Assembly: GCA_028583605.1 (NCBI GenBank)
Contig: CM053328.1
Coordinates: 8,758,782 to 8,822,781, forward strand
Source of the DNA: Dastarcus helophoroides
Lineage: Eukaryota; Arthropoda; Insecta; Coleoptera; Bothrideridae
Direction: 5' to 3'
DNA: 64,000 bases
Of this stretch, positions 44,161-55,590 are shown in pieces. Position 1 is the stretch's first letter; every line of letters starts with the position of its first letter. The translations under genes and the position numbers were made by a program. The notes below the pieces were generated by a model. It saw only the letters and a list, made by a program, of their open reading frames with translations. It did no database searches and was not told where the DNA came from.

Positions 44161-44504
44161 TTCGTGTTATAAAGCTGATAAATAGAAAATAAATAATAAA
44201 TCGCAAATATGTATCCACTAATTTTAAAAGAGTGTATCCATTTTGTTTAATTGAAAAATGTTAATAAGCTGAAAACTCCGAAATTGGACAAAAACGGAAA
44301 CACTGAAAGTAGCCGCAATGAGCGAAATACGAATTCTTTATCAAACAGATTGATTGTGGTTAGCAGATGCGGTAACCGAATCGAAATTTTATTAAAGAGA
44401 TAATGAATAAAAAAGAAAACACTTGTCTTTTTATGACTTGCATTTGACTGAAAAGCCGCCCCTTATTAAATGAACGAATTAAAAAATTAAAAAGTGGCCT
44501 CGAG

Positions 44505-44522
44505 ATCCGGCTCAAAGGACCA
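44505..44522 (-). promoter_or_regulatory. Primer-binding site of the BEL/Pao element
   Basis: Minus strand TGGTCCTTTGAGCCGG, two bases inside the 5' LTR edge. This matches the tRNA-3'-end-complementary start TGGTCC...GAGCCGG found in many BEL/Pao elements and fixes the direction and the LTR edge at 44525. Confidence 0.85.
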
Positions 44523-44524
44523 AA

Positions 44525-44583
44525 TGTTCGTCTACAGAATACTACAGAATAATAAAATTAAAGTCCTAAAAAATTGAAAATTG
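44525..44583 (-). repeat. 5' LTR remnant of the BEL/Pao element
   Basis: Only the two edges of the LTR appear: TGTTCGTCTACAGAAT, then directly AATAATAAAATTAAAGTCCT and AAAATTGAAAATTG, which in the 3' LTR lie about 430 bp apart. The promoter-bearing middle is deleted, so this copy could not be transcribed from its own LTR. Confidence 0.65.
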
Positions 44584-46782
44584 TTTTATCAACAATTTGT
44601 TTTACCAAATTTTAAGCTTAGAATTAAATTTGCCACTTTCTTTTCATAAAATTGATTTATTATCAATATTGCAAACGATTACGGTTGCACTGGTGGTAGT
44701 GCACCAAAAAAACACGACTTTTCGCCATAAAAATGACAGCATCTAGGGTAAGTTTGTACCAAATCAGCTTTTGCGATAAAGGAGAACTTTCTCTAGACGA
44801 TGACTACTAGCCTCTGTGAATATCTGTTACCACTATAGAGAGAATTTAAGGTAAAATCCTATGATTCTACCTTTTCACCTTTTTCAACGTATTTATTTCA
44901 TGTGTTATTACTTATTACTTAAATTTGAATTTTGCTTCTTTTTTTGCTTTTTTATAGATAACTTGGACCTAATTTTGGAAAGTTTCGTGCCTGCTTATCG
45001 TTTTTTATGGGTTCTCTCCAATTTAAACTCATGAAAGTCAGCTAAAGCAAAATCGTTTTTTTTTAGATTTCTATTTAAATTTGTAATTTTAATTTTTACC
45101 TCAAAAAAGTTTACAACCTAACTTTTGGAGTTTGAATATTCTTTCTAAATTCTGAAATACTAGATTTTTTAAAGTTAAAGTTTCTTTCTCTTTTTCTAAC
45201 TGGCTACAACTTTAATTCTTACGTTTTCCTTTTTAAACAATCTTTAAATTTCAATGATTTTTAAAATTATTGTTACTATCTAAGTTTGTAATGTCTAAAT
45301 GCATTTGATTCTTCGAAATTTGAAAAAAAGATTTTTGCTATAAAGTTATTTATAATTTTTTTCAAAATTTCAACCTTGTTTTTAAAAATTTTAAGTTTGA
45401 ATTAGATTTTCTGTTAAATGCAAGGTATGTCTATAATCTTACTTTTTTTTCTTAAAATTCACACTTTAAAATTTTGGTTTTTACTTTTAAACCCACAAAT
45501 ATTTGACTCTTTCTAAAAACCTGAAAATTTAGCGGCAATTTTTGTGAAGAATGTCATACTTCGAAATTCAGAAATCAATCTTGAGTTTTTTGACTTTGGA
45601 ATTTTAATTTGAAATGTCTAGAAAAGTCTACATTTAGAGTAAACAAAGTTGTTTTAGAAAAAGTTTAATTACGACCGAGTTAATATTTAAAAATACAACC
45701 GACTTAATTCATTGATAAACATTTCTAAAAATTTTGACTCTTTAGAAATTTTAAACTTAGGAACCAAAAGTATGTTTTTTCTTAAGAAATTAACGTGCTT
45801 GAACTCAACATTTTCGGTCTTCTAAATTCGAAATTTTAGAAATAAGTTGACATTTGGAATTATTGTCGAAATCTCAAAAAAAATAGCTAGACTATTTAAA
45901 AAATAAAGGTTGTAACAACGATTTGGAATTTTTTTCACACTAAATTCTAAATTTGGTCATTTTTCACATTACGGCAACGTAAGCTATAAGATTTTGATTT
46001 TGATTTGAAATTTTTGATTTCCCTTTTAAAGTTTCAGATTTAAACTCGAATTTTTACTTGGAGGAATTTAACTAAATGTAAAATTTGAATAAAAAAATTA
46101 TTTAACTTTTCATACTGCAAATGAAATATATATTGTTAGTAATAAGTAGAGACCGGATTATATGCATTTGCATATGCAGATGCATATTTAATCTCTTTTT
46201 ATGTTTGACTACACATTTCATTTAAAATCCAATGACTAGGCAAATTTTCGTTATATTTTTAATATTTTTCCATGCGTATTTAATGAATAAAGTCTTACCA
46301 AGCGCTGGGTATGACTTTGTTCTCCTTGCTAAAACAGTTGATCAAAAATTTATATTCAATTAGATGGGTACCATTTTTCTTTCAGAACTCTGCTTCTTTT
46401 TGCAAAATTTGTCTATCAAATTTTGAATTTAATATAAAAGTCTGACTTCATAATAAAATCTGATCTCTTTAGGATCTGCAATTTTTTTCTCAAAATTTCT
46501 CGTATTTTTTTAATCCACAATTTTCATTCTTAAAAATTGAACCTTTCCTGGAAATTTCCACATTCTGCGAATTGTGACTTGTGTGTCAAAATTTGCCTTT
46601 TCCCGAAAATTTGGTCGATCTTTTAATAAAAAAGCAAAAAAAAACAATTTTTCCAAAAAGACAAAAAGTCTAGCAAATTTTCCGCAAATTTTAAAGTTTT
46701 CGAGATTTTTTTAAATCAATTTTTTTTTAATATCCCAACTTTCTCAAAATATTAACATTTATCTTAATATTGGGCTCCATAA
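44584..46782. other. Non-coding; single-copy start, then T-run quasi-repeat
   Basis: 44,590-44,880 is mixed-complexity (GCACTGGTGGTAGTGCACC is a small hairpin). From 45,000 T-run/AAATTTTGA texture dominates. At 46,137-46,200 a AAGTAGAGACCGGATTATAT and ATGCATTTGCATATGCAG stretch is seen again near 49,236. Confidence 0.5.
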
Positions 46783-46952
46783 TTTTGGTGAAACGGACCG
46801 ATTCTTGGTTATCTTTAAAAGTTGAAATATCGATGTAGTATTGAAGTATCTCTCTGAAGATAATGGCTTGGCTATCGAAACGTGTTAGAGCAACCTTTGT
46901 GTTTTTTAATATTTCTTGGTTTCAGGGGACAAGATTTGTATTTCAATTTTTC
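46783..46952. repeat. Foldback repeat family B, copy 11
   Basis: Left outer end TTTTGGTGAAACGGACCG with TTGGTTATC and a shortened left arm, then a full right half with the hammerhead-like motif, ending GGGGACAAGATTTGTATTTC. Confidence 0.85.
46850..46890 (+). ncRNA. Hammerhead-like motif, family B copy 11
   Basis: CTCT (46850-46853) pairs with AGAG (46887-46890). CTGAAGA is at 46854-46860, extra T at 46861, stem II AATGGC/GCTATC has four Watson-Crick pairs plus a G-U and one end mismatch, GAAA is at 46877-46880, and the stem III region reads CGTGTT, which breaks its self-complementarity. Topology is preserved, activity unlikely. Confidence 0.45.
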
Positions 46953-48065
46953 AATATTGACATTTTTGCTGTCTTAGTGAGACACTTGTCTCCGTCTGAC
47001 TTCAGCAGACAAGAGAAAAGAAATTTTTCACCGGAAAATTTAAAGTTTTTCTCAAAGTTTGCCCATTTTTTTTTCAAAATATAGGTCTCTGAGATACTTT
47101 GCATTTCTACTAGATTTGGTCTTTTCCTTTAAAAATTCTTTTCTAAAATTTGATTTTCTCTCAAAATTTTGTTTCTCAATTTAACGAAATTTCTTCTTTT
47201 CCGAAAAGTTATTTCTTTAACATTGATATTATTTAAAATTTTCTACCTGCTAGAATCGTCACCTTTAGATATTTTTACTGTTTGCTTAAAATTTAACTTC
47301 TTGTGAAAATTTTTATGTTCATCTCAAAATTGCGTATTTAATATTTCTGGAAAAGACGACTTTTTCTTCAAAACTGGTTTCCTAATTCAAAACTTCGATT
47401 TTTTTTTCTAAAATTATTTTTCATTTAATTTATGTCTGGAAATTTAGATTTTTTTTCTTAACATTTGTCTTTTTTGCGAAGTTATGACTTTTTTCTCAAA
47501 AATCATCTTTTGGATATTTCGACTCTTATATCAACATCATATTTATTGCGGACCTAGAAATCTTATCTTTTTTTTCAAAATTAATCTTCTTTTAAAAATT
47601 TCAATTTTTTTTTCCTCCAAAAATTCATCTTTTTCAAAGACAACTGTTCTCAAATTTGACTATTTTTTCAAAATTCAATTTTCTGTGGAAAATTTCTATT
47701 GTTTTCTCAAAGTTTCGCCCAAATAAGTCTTTTTTAGGATTTTCAACTATTTTTCAAAGTTCTTCTTTTTCCTAATTTATTTCAAAACTCGATTTATTTT
47801 AAATTGATTATAGTTGGAAAATTTGAAATATTTTCTTGATATTCGACCTACAAAATTTTAACTGTTTTTCTCAAAATTTTGCCTTTTTTTTCGAAATTAT
47901 GTTATTTTAGGTTTTTTTCTTCTAACAATTTAAAATTTTTTATATCTTGAATTTCTAGAAATATTGACTGAATTTATAAAGTTTCCAGAAATTTTATCTT
48001 TTTCTTGAAAATTTTGTTCTTTTCTCTTAATTTCTTTTTTTTTTGAAATCTCGTCTTTTTATTCT
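46953..48065. repeat. T-run quasi-repeat block
   Basis: Same texture as other blocks; ORFs at 46863-47084 and 47484-47726 are F/K/S-rich and not credible. Confidence 0.6.
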
Positions 48066-48130
48066 TCATGGTAGACCCTTATTGACCGGAAATATTATGT
48101 TTTTTTTCAATTTATTTAACATTTCTCGTC
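48066..48130 (-). repeat. Family A end fragment at a strand switch
   Basis: TTCATGGTAGACCCTTATTG, CCGGAAATATTATG and TTTCAATTTATTTAACATTT match, inverted, the right part of the hairpin at 11,507-11,575. It lies exactly where T-run quasi-repeats (left) change to A-run quasi-repeats (right). Confidence 0.7.
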
Positions 48131-48690
48131 TTTCTTCTTAAAATAATTTTGAAGTCATAATTTAAAATTTTGAAGCAAAGATGTAGCAGTTTAGAAGGAT
48201 TCAAAATATGTTAAAATTATATATTGACAAAAATACAAGATGTTTAAGAAGTTCGAAATAATTAAAAAACTATTGGTAAACAATCGAAATTTCTAGAACA
48301 GCAAAATTTAAACGAAATGAAAACTTTCAAAAAAAGGTAGAGGGTTCTTAGAAGATCTAAATTTACAAATAAAAATGGAAATTTTGAAAGAAAATCAGTG
48401 TTTAAAAATGCCGTAACTAAAAAAACCGTAATTAAAAAAAAAAGTTTTGCAATAAAAATTTTGGAAAAAACGAAATTAAAATGTTAAAATAAGGTCGACA
48501 TTTTAAAATAAGTCGATTTATCCTGTTTTTTAAAAAATTGTTGAATCTCCAACTAAAATTTTGGAAAAATGTCAAAATTTTAAAATCAACAAACTCTAAA
48601 CAGATCAAAATTTTGAATTTACTAAAATTTAATTGATATTGTGAGAAAAATCCAAATTTTATGAAAATCGATTAAATTTGGGTAGGCCCA
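48131..48690. repeat. A-run quasi-repeat block
   Basis: AAAATTTTGGAAAAA and AAGGTCGACATTTTAAAA units; the strand is opposite to 46.9-48.06 kb. No gene. Confidence 0.55.
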
Positions 48691-48960
48691 TACTAGAAAT
48701 TTGTCAAAATTGGATGCAAATCTATTCAAATTAGAAACAAATTTGTTCGCACTAGAAATAAACTTATTTAATTTATTAGTAAATTTCTTTAAATTTGAAT
48801 CAAATCCCATTCAAATTTTTTTCTTCTTTACTTCAGGTTTTAGACATTATTGCCTGTTACGAACCTATTTAAATTAAAAGTAAATTTATTAAAATTAAGA
48901 GCAAACTTGTTTAAACTGGAAGCAATTAGAAACAGAATTTTTTTAAACGACTAGAAAAAT
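48691..48960. repeat. Degenerate minisatellite with a period of about 21 bp
   Basis: AAATTAGAAACAAATTTGTT-like units follow each other, for example GATGCAAATCTATTCAAATT, AGAAACAAATTTGTTCGCA, CTAGAAATAAACTTATTTAA and, after a gap, AGAGCAAACTTGTTTAAACT. The period explains the seven-residue repetition (NKFVSNL-like) of a minus-strand ORF there, which is therefore not a gene. Confidence 0.6.
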
Positions 48961-48999
48961 TTCTTTAAAAAAAAAACAAAAGCATTATTATTTAAAGTT

Positions 49000-49330
49000 G
49001 ACTAGTTTGACACTTTTCATGCATATTTTAGGCATTTTTTTGCATATTTGCATGCATATTTGAAGCCTTTTTATTTTGCACTATAATTAGGTCTCTCTTA
49101 ATAAGTCACATATTTTTGCATTACTGAGCAACAGGTTACCAATTTTATTACTAATTTGAGGTATCAAAAATTTGAAATAATAAAAAATAATGAAAAAGGT
49201 GTATATGCAATATATCCTTAAATATAAACTACTATAATAAGTAGAGAATGGATTATATGCACAGCTTTTTTAACAAAATATGCGCATATTATATGCAGAT
49301 TTTAAACAAAATAATCGTAAATCGAAAAAA
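49000..49330. repeat. ATGCATATTTGCAT-rich dispersed repeat
   Basis: Many TGCATATTT and ATATGCA words (GCATATTTGCATGCATATTT near 49042; ATATGCGCATATTATATGCA near 49278). TAATAAGTAGAGAATGGATT near 49233 matches GTAATAAGTAGAGACCGGAT near 46138, so these are related non-autonomous repeats. Ends not defined. Confidence 0.5.
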
Positions 49331-50096
49331 ATTGGGTTCGATATAAAACAAACATTTAATGACCATTTAAAAACCATTCAATATTAATTTATTGCTATAA
49401 AAGTATTACAATTATATTTTCATATAATAATTATCAACAATTTTTCTGAACTAACATTTCTTGGTGCACATTTTTTGAAAAAAATACCGGATGTGAAAAT
49501 TACTAGGATTTGCCTTTTCTGTTGAAAATTTCAGAGCCATATTACTTCTGAATTCAACATTAATTTTTAATGAAATTTTAGGCATTTACATAACCTTTCA
49601 TGTTTTTTTAAATGTGAATAAAAACAGTTTATTAATATCATCAGCAAAAAAGTTTTCACCAGAAGAGTTGCTTCAATTAACTGCCTCATAGAAATGTCAA
49701 AAGAGTCTAAGAACCAGTGGCGGATTCTTCATGGAAGCTAGGGAAGCGCGTTGGATATACCAAACTGACGAGATCTAACAAGATGGAAACCGGTCTTTGG
49801 TTTCCAAACTTCGAATCTAATAAATCTTCAAACCTTATTGGTCTGTGCATTTGAATGATTTTGTTTATAAAAAAGATTAGGAGATGCTATCAAATAAAAA
49901 AACTGCATCGATGCAACGAAGTCGGTCCGATCTAGGAGGGAAAATGTCTATGAATATAAAATGATGAAATAAAATAAAATATTACTCTGTAATGTATCTT
50001 GAAGTAGTATTTATTTTTGAAAAATTGATGTATTCCACATGAGAGTTACTATTCCACATTTATTCGCTTTTCATTAATTGATTGGCTTATTTTTTA
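49331..50096. other. Non-coding DNA next to the mariner element
   Basis: AT-rich, no gene. AAGAACCAGTGGCGGATTCT near 49709 resembles a terminal sequence of some hAT-type short elements, but no matching inverted end was found. Confidence 0.35.
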
Positions 50097-51324
50097 TAAC
50101 AGTTCATTCAAAAAGCCAATAGGATGACACATAGATGGCGTTACTAGAATTTTCTTCATATGAGTTTTATTTAGTATTAACCTTTAAACGATACGTGTAT
50201 AAATTTGACAGCAATTTGACCATTGATTCGAGAGTTATAACATTTTGTGTGAAGCAACTTTTGTTATTGAAAAAAAAAATGGAAAAAGTGAATTTCGAGT
50301 TTTGATAAAGCATTGTTTTTGATGAAAAAAAATTACAGTGGAAACCAGACAATGGCTTGATAAACATTACCCGAACTCTGCTTCATCGAGACAAATCGTA
50401 GAGAAGTGGACTGCTGAATTTAAACGTGGTCGTACCAGCACAAATGATGCAGAGCGCAGTGAAGCCCAAATGAGGCTGTTATTCCAGGAAACATCAAAAA
50501 AATCCACAACTTGGTTATAAACTATCGCAAATTAAAGCTGCACGAGCTATCTTACATTGTAAGGATATCAGATGGAAGTACTTTTACGAACATTTGGGTA
50601 TGCGAAAGCACTGTGCAAAGTGGGTGCCGCGTGAGCTCACAATCGACCAAAAACAACAACGAATCGATGCTGCAGAGGAGTATTTGGCGCTGTTAAACTG
50701 CAATAAAATGGAATTCTATCGTCGATATGTGAAAATGGATGAGACATGGCTTCACTATTACACACCAGAATCCAAAAGATAGTCAGCTGCGTGGACAGCT
50801 GTCGACGAACCGAATAAAGCGAGCAAAGACCCAACAGTCGGCCGCTAAGGTGATGACTTCTTTAGTTTGGGATGTGAACGGAATAATATTCATCGACTAT
50901 CTCCAAAAGGGAACGACCATCAACAGCGACTATTACTGTGCACTTTTGGATCGATTGAAGGCTGAAATAGCAAAGATACAGCCACATTTGCAAAAGAAAC
51001 AAGTGATGTTTCACCAATACAATGCACCGTGTCACAAATCGATGAAAACGATGGCAAAATTGAATGAATTGGGCTTCGAATTGCTTACCCACCCACCATA
51101 TTCTCCAGATTTAGCCCCCTGTGACTTTTTCCTGTTTTCAGATCTCAAGGCCTATTTTGACGAGAAAGAAAAATCGTACTATAAAAGTGGTATCGAAAAT
51201 CTGGAAAATCGCTATACTCATTGTATCGCCCTCGATGGCTACTATGTTAAATAATAAAGTCGAGTTTTGTCAAAATTTTGTTTTTTTTTCTACTTATCCT
51301 ACGGACTTATTAAATGACCTGGTA
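50097..51324 (+). mobile_element. mariner (Tc1/mariner) element, inactive
   Basis: The right end, read inward, is TACCAGGTCATTTAATAAGT (51324-51305); the left end TAACAGTTCATTCAAAAAGC (50097) matches it at most positions and both continue into TAGGAT-type sequence, so these are diverged terminal inverted repeats of about 30 bp. The element is about 1.23 kb with a TA at each end, as expected for mariner insertion at TA. It encodes a broken transposase. Confidence 0.85.
50279..51254 (+). pseudogene. mariner transposase (DD34D family), broken
   Basis: The start is probably the ATG at 50279 (MEKVNF), with a stop soon after. Fragments in order: helix-turn-helix region QWLDKHYPNSASSRQIVEKW (from about 50345), FKRGRTSTNDAERS, then WVPRELTIDQKQQR near 50622, the first catalytic aspartate in MDETWLHYYTPES near 50735, IFIDYLQKGTTINS near 50886, the second catalytic box at 51012-51032, and HPPYSPDLAPCDFFLF with the third aspartate at 51123. 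The second aspartate has become tyrosine (HQYNAPCH, codon TAC at 51018). About 25 residues after the third aspartate box are missing compared with typical members. Several frameshifts. Cannot catalyse excision. Confidence 0.9.
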
Positions 51325-51880
51325 AATCCATATCTTCCAATCTTCATATTTATAACTGCACTTAAGTTTTCAGCGTTAATTTAAGTTTTCCACAAGAAAA
51401 TAAGAGAAAAAGTAAAATTTCAAAATGTAGTGTCACACTTTGCGATTAAGGTTGAAATCCCGAAAACACAGTTTTTTAAATCTAGCTTAAAATTTCAGCT
51501 TTAAACTGAAAATTCCAAGAAAAAGTAAAAAAGCATAATTAGGAGACTCTTAACTTTTTGCAGAAATGTCGAGATAAAGGATAGAATTTTGAGAGTAAAG
51601 TCGAAATCCTTAGAAAATAATCCTTTCAAGATTGAATCTAAAACTTCGACTGCAAACTCACTCATTAATAAAAAAAATGTTGGATTCAATGACAAGCTTT
51701 TATCTTTGGAATCTAATTTAAAAATATCCAGATTAAAGTTAAAATTTAGAGAAAAGCATCCAGATTTCAAGTTTAAGCTATAAAATCAACTTGTACCAGT
51801 ATGCGTTTTTGATTTAACTAATGTTTTACATTCATTTTTGTATATTTCTTTTTTTTTAAATCGCCTATCCTTCTGGTGGA
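51325..51880. other. AT-rich non-coding DNA
   Basis: A short stretch has AAAGTCGAAAT and AAATTTAGAG words; overlapping ORFs on both strands (51501-51783) are chance. Confidence 0.4.
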
Positions 51881-52480
51881 TGCGCCGGGTTATTTAACCA
51901 TTTGTAGTTACTGAACTCCAACAACTAAACTTATCAGCTAAGTATTGGTTTTATTCTATGCAGTAATTTAGATGCGAACCCTTTTTCTCGTATTTCGACG
52001 CAATTCATCCCTCAAGTTGCGTGATTATCACCACCACTAACGTTCGCCGAAGCGCATAAAGGGCATCCAAACTCGACTTTTCCGCGTTACTTTCATAAAA
52101 ACCAGTTTGCTAGAGCGTAATTCGATTCTCTTGTTTATGACTTTTACAAGCCACAGACGAAGCATCCAGACTTTCGAACTAACTATGAAATAAACAACTC
52201 CCCAGTGCGTCTAAGCAGTCGCTCTTTCCTATTTACGGCGTCATTCTTCGCAGTAAAACTACTACAGAATTGAATACGACGTGTTCTAGTCGAGCGAATG
52301 GTGCTACAAAGTTGAAGGTTTCTTATAAAGGTTTATAAGTATGGAAAACTTAACAAACGAAAAGTGTACAGAAAATAGGAGTTTTTTACTTCCTAAATAG
52401 AGCGCAATCTTTAAATTGAGATATCTACTACATTCATACCCAAAAACTAATTAAATAAGAGGTCAGATTGGACAAAAATA
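51881..52480. other. Single-copy-looking, less AT-rich DNA
   Basis: About 51980-52320 has mixed complexity (CTAACGTTCGCCGAAGCGC, CACAGACGAAGCATCC, TCTAAGCAGTCGCTC) and no repeat elsewhere in the window. No supported ORF. Possible regulatory island or old exon. Confidence 0.35.
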
Positions 52481-52542
52481 TTGCAAAGCTTCAGCACACC
52501 GTTGACTAAATCAACGAACACACAACGCCAGAGAATGCTCTG

Positions 52543-52790
52543 TTCCCTAAGAGATATAGTTAGCCACTTCACCTTCAAAAGAGGCAGGTTCAGAAGATAT
52601 CAAGAAATAAATCAAGGCTACTAATTAAGCGATCAACCAAACTCCTTTAGGGTATATGATAAGGGGATTTTCAGATTCAACCAACAGAAAAAAAACTGAA
52701 ATATTTCGCTTTGGTAAACAGAGTATAATATCAAATAGTATAAAAGAAGTTTTGAAACTTACTAGACATTCTCATTTCGTCTTTTTTCCA
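52543..52790. repeat. Dispersed repeat family E, copy 1
   Basis: ATCAAGAAATAAATCAAGGC, CTAATTAAGCGATCAACCA, GATAAGGGGATTTTCAGATT, AATATCAAATAGTATAAAAG and ACTAGACATTCTCATTTCGT are found again in order at 62.5-62.72 kb. The segment AAGAGATATAGTTAG (52549) is on the left here but inverted and internal in the other copy. Confidence 0.75.
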
Positions 52791-52989
52791 ATTGTTTTTT
52801 TCAAAATGTTGACACAGTGAGGACTTCTGTATAGGTAGACTTTTTTTCTATAGAACCTTCAAGCTAAAGAAACTTTCCCCAAAAATTACAACCTATTCTT
52901 GTTTAAAAAGGCTGTTCATCGCCAAGTATCCTTGTTTCCGCATCCTACTCGCAGTGCTTCAAAGGCATAATGGGGTTACCCTTTGCGAC

Positions 52990-55590
52990 TGGATTAAACT
53001 TCAAAAAAAACTTAAATATTTCGACTTTCTTTAAAAACGTATACTTTTTTGAAAATTCTGACTATTAAAATTGCGTCTTATATTTCAAAATAACGACCTT
53101 ATGAAAATCCCTACTGTTTTTGGAGAAGAATTGTACTTTTTTTAATTTATTAATTTATTTTGAAGATTTCGATTTTTTTTTGGAATTTTCGATATTTTAA
53201 AATATCCACTTTTATCGTAATTTCAAATTTTTTCGGAATTTTCACTTATGTTTAAAACCCTCCACTACCAAAATTTTGACTTTATTTCAAAATTTTAATT
53301 TAATTTTAAAAATTTCGACCTTTTTTCGTTTTCTTCAAAAGTTTAACCCTTTTAAAAATTTGACCTATTTTCAAAACTAGCCGATATGTCACTCGACTCC
53401 ATTCACTATTTCACGGTCGTTACTTTATTTAATTTATTTATGTAAATCAATTTTTTAAGTGTGGCTTTTTTAAGTTTCTGCCTTTTTAAATTTAGTCTTT
53501 TCTTAACAGTTCGACTTTTTTCAAAGTTTTGGATTTTAATGTTTCAACTCTTTTCAAATTTTCCACTTTTTGGAAGATCCAAATATTTTTAAAGATTTTG
53601 TCTGTTTTGAAATCTTCCACTGTACTGAAGCTTTCGCTCTTTTTTAATCCCTTTAAACACCTTTTTGAAAAATTTGTCTTTTTAAATATTTCAACTTTTT
53701 TCATGCAAAATTTCTAAAGCATCTTCTCTGAAAAAATCAAAATGTCAAGTTTTTGAGATTTATTTTTCGGTAATACCCATTTTATTTCCAAATTTTAAAT
53801 TTTTTATTAAATTTCGACTTTTTGAAGACTTTCACTTTAACATTTTTTTTTACACAATTTTTAACGGTCCAAACTTTCAATATTTTTTAAAATTCCACTT
53901 TTTTAAAAATTTCGTCTTTTTGAAATTTTCGAGTTTTCTGAGGCTTTTTAATTTTTTTTAAATCTTTGTCTCGAAAATTCTAGATTTTTTAGAAAGCTTA
54001 ACACTACAGTTTTTTAAAAAGTTCTATTTTTTTAAATTTGTAATTTTATTTCAAAATTTACACTTTTTTAAGGAAATTTAGATTTCTTATCAAATTTGAG
54101 TTTTTTAACATTTTCGACTTTCAAAATTTGAACTTTCTTTAAATTGTTTGTTTCTTTTTAATTTTTGCTTTTAAAAATGTTAATTTTATTTTCCAAAATT
54201 TTGACTCCTTTTGGAAACCTTTACTTTTTGAAAATTCCGACGTTTTTGCAAATTAAAACTTATTATTATTACTATTTTCTAAAATTTAACGTCTTTTTAA
54301 ATTTCGATTTTTCCAAAAATGTCTACCTGTTATGAAAACGCTGGAATTTTTTAAATTTCTTAATAATTTTGACTTTATTCAAAAATTTCGAGTTTTTTTT
54401 TGGATAATATGAACTATTTTGCAAAATTTCGAATTTATTTCGCTGCCCTTACAATTATCAATTATTTCTTAAATTCTGATTTTTTAAAAATATTCAGACA
54501 AAAATTTTAACCTTTTGAAAAAATGACATTTACTTTCTTTTTAAAATTTACCTAACCAAAAGTTTTTGTTTTTCAACATTTTTGCTTTGCTACTTTTCAT
54601 GAAAGTTTAGAATTTTTTTATAATTTTCAATTTTCTTCATTATTTGGCCTTTTCGAAAATTTCAGGCTTTTATTCGAAAATTTTAACTAAAAATGCTTCA
54701 TTTTTTTAAATCTTCATAATACTTTAAAGTTTTGATTATTGTTAAAATTCAAATTAATTTTTAAATTTTCAACTTTTCTAAATGTTTTTTGAATTTTTTT
54801 TCATTTTATCAAAATCCTTGAATTTTTTAAAAAGGTCCAGTTTGAACAATGTTAACATTATTATTCAATTAATTTTCAACCTTTTTAATTTTCAATCTTT
54901 TGTGAAAATTTCGTCGTTTTTCAAAATGTTGACCTTTAAAATTTTTACTTTCTTTAAAATTTCGCCTTTATCCAAAAAATCGATTTTTTTAAAATTGACT
55001 CTTGTTAAAATTTCGGAATATTTTGCAAACATTTCGTTGCATTTAAAAATTTTTAATTTATTTCGAAAATTCAAACTTTTTTCAATATTTTTGCGTTTTT
55101 TGAAATTTTTTTTTTAAACTTTGACATTTTTTAATTGAAGTTCTTATTCATTTTTAAAATTCCGAAATTATTGGTAATTTTCACTTTATTTTAAATTTGG
55201 GCTTTTCTAAATATTGAGTTTTTAGAATATTTTACCGAAAATTCTTCATGTTTTTTTAAATCTCAACATTTCTTCATAATTTCGAATATTTTTTAAATTT
55301 CAGAGTACTTTTTAAAATCTAAACTTTTTTTTGAAAATTAGGCCAGTTTTTAAAATGTTGGGTTTTTTTTGGAAATTTTAGCTTTCTATTAAAGCTGCGA
55401 AATTTTTCAAAATTTTGACTTTTTTGGAAATTTTGATGGTTTGCAGAATTTTCACTTTCCTTAGAATTTCGACTTTTTTTGAAAATTTGGATCTATTTTT
55501 AAAACTTTAACATTTCAACTAATTGTTAAAAATTCGAATTTTTTTGAAGATTTTGAATTTTTTAAAATGGTTACTTATTTACCCCTTTAG
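52990..55590. repeat. T-run quasi-repeat block
   Basis: Dense TTTTTNAAAATTTCGAC units. The ORF at 54782-55117 (111 codons, F/L/K/S/I-rich) and the overlapping pairs at 53492-53717 come from this composition and are not genes. Confidence 0.65.

Larger units (their letters stand above)
38470..44583 (-). mobile_element. BEL/Pao LTR retrotransposon, decayed
   Basis: Element orientation is right to left. The order is a short 5' LTR remnant, primer-binding site, gag with CCHC-type fingers, protease, reverse transcriptase, RNase H, integrase and 3' LTR, the BEL/Pao order. Gag sequence (KLPKINVPIFDGNL), the RT segment VVFDAST, and the integrase zinc region (LLPKNHRFT) are the diagnostic family blocks. 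Frameshifts, stops and a mutated RT active site make it inactive. The LTR edge TGTTCGTCTACAGAAT is shared by both ends (38470 and 44525). Confidence 0.9.

Noticed and set aside
48622..48810. ORF with a seven-residue repeat (NKFVSNL-like)
   Set aside because: The repetition follows a 21-bp minisatellite at the DNA level; no other sign of coding.
49709..49760. hAT-type terminal sequence CCAGTGGCGGATTCT
   Set aside because: No matching inverted end or 8-bp duplication found nearby.
54782..55117. 111-codon ORF
   Set aside because: Low-complexity F/L/K/S translation arising from T-run quasi-repeat; an ORF of similar type appears on the opposite strand.
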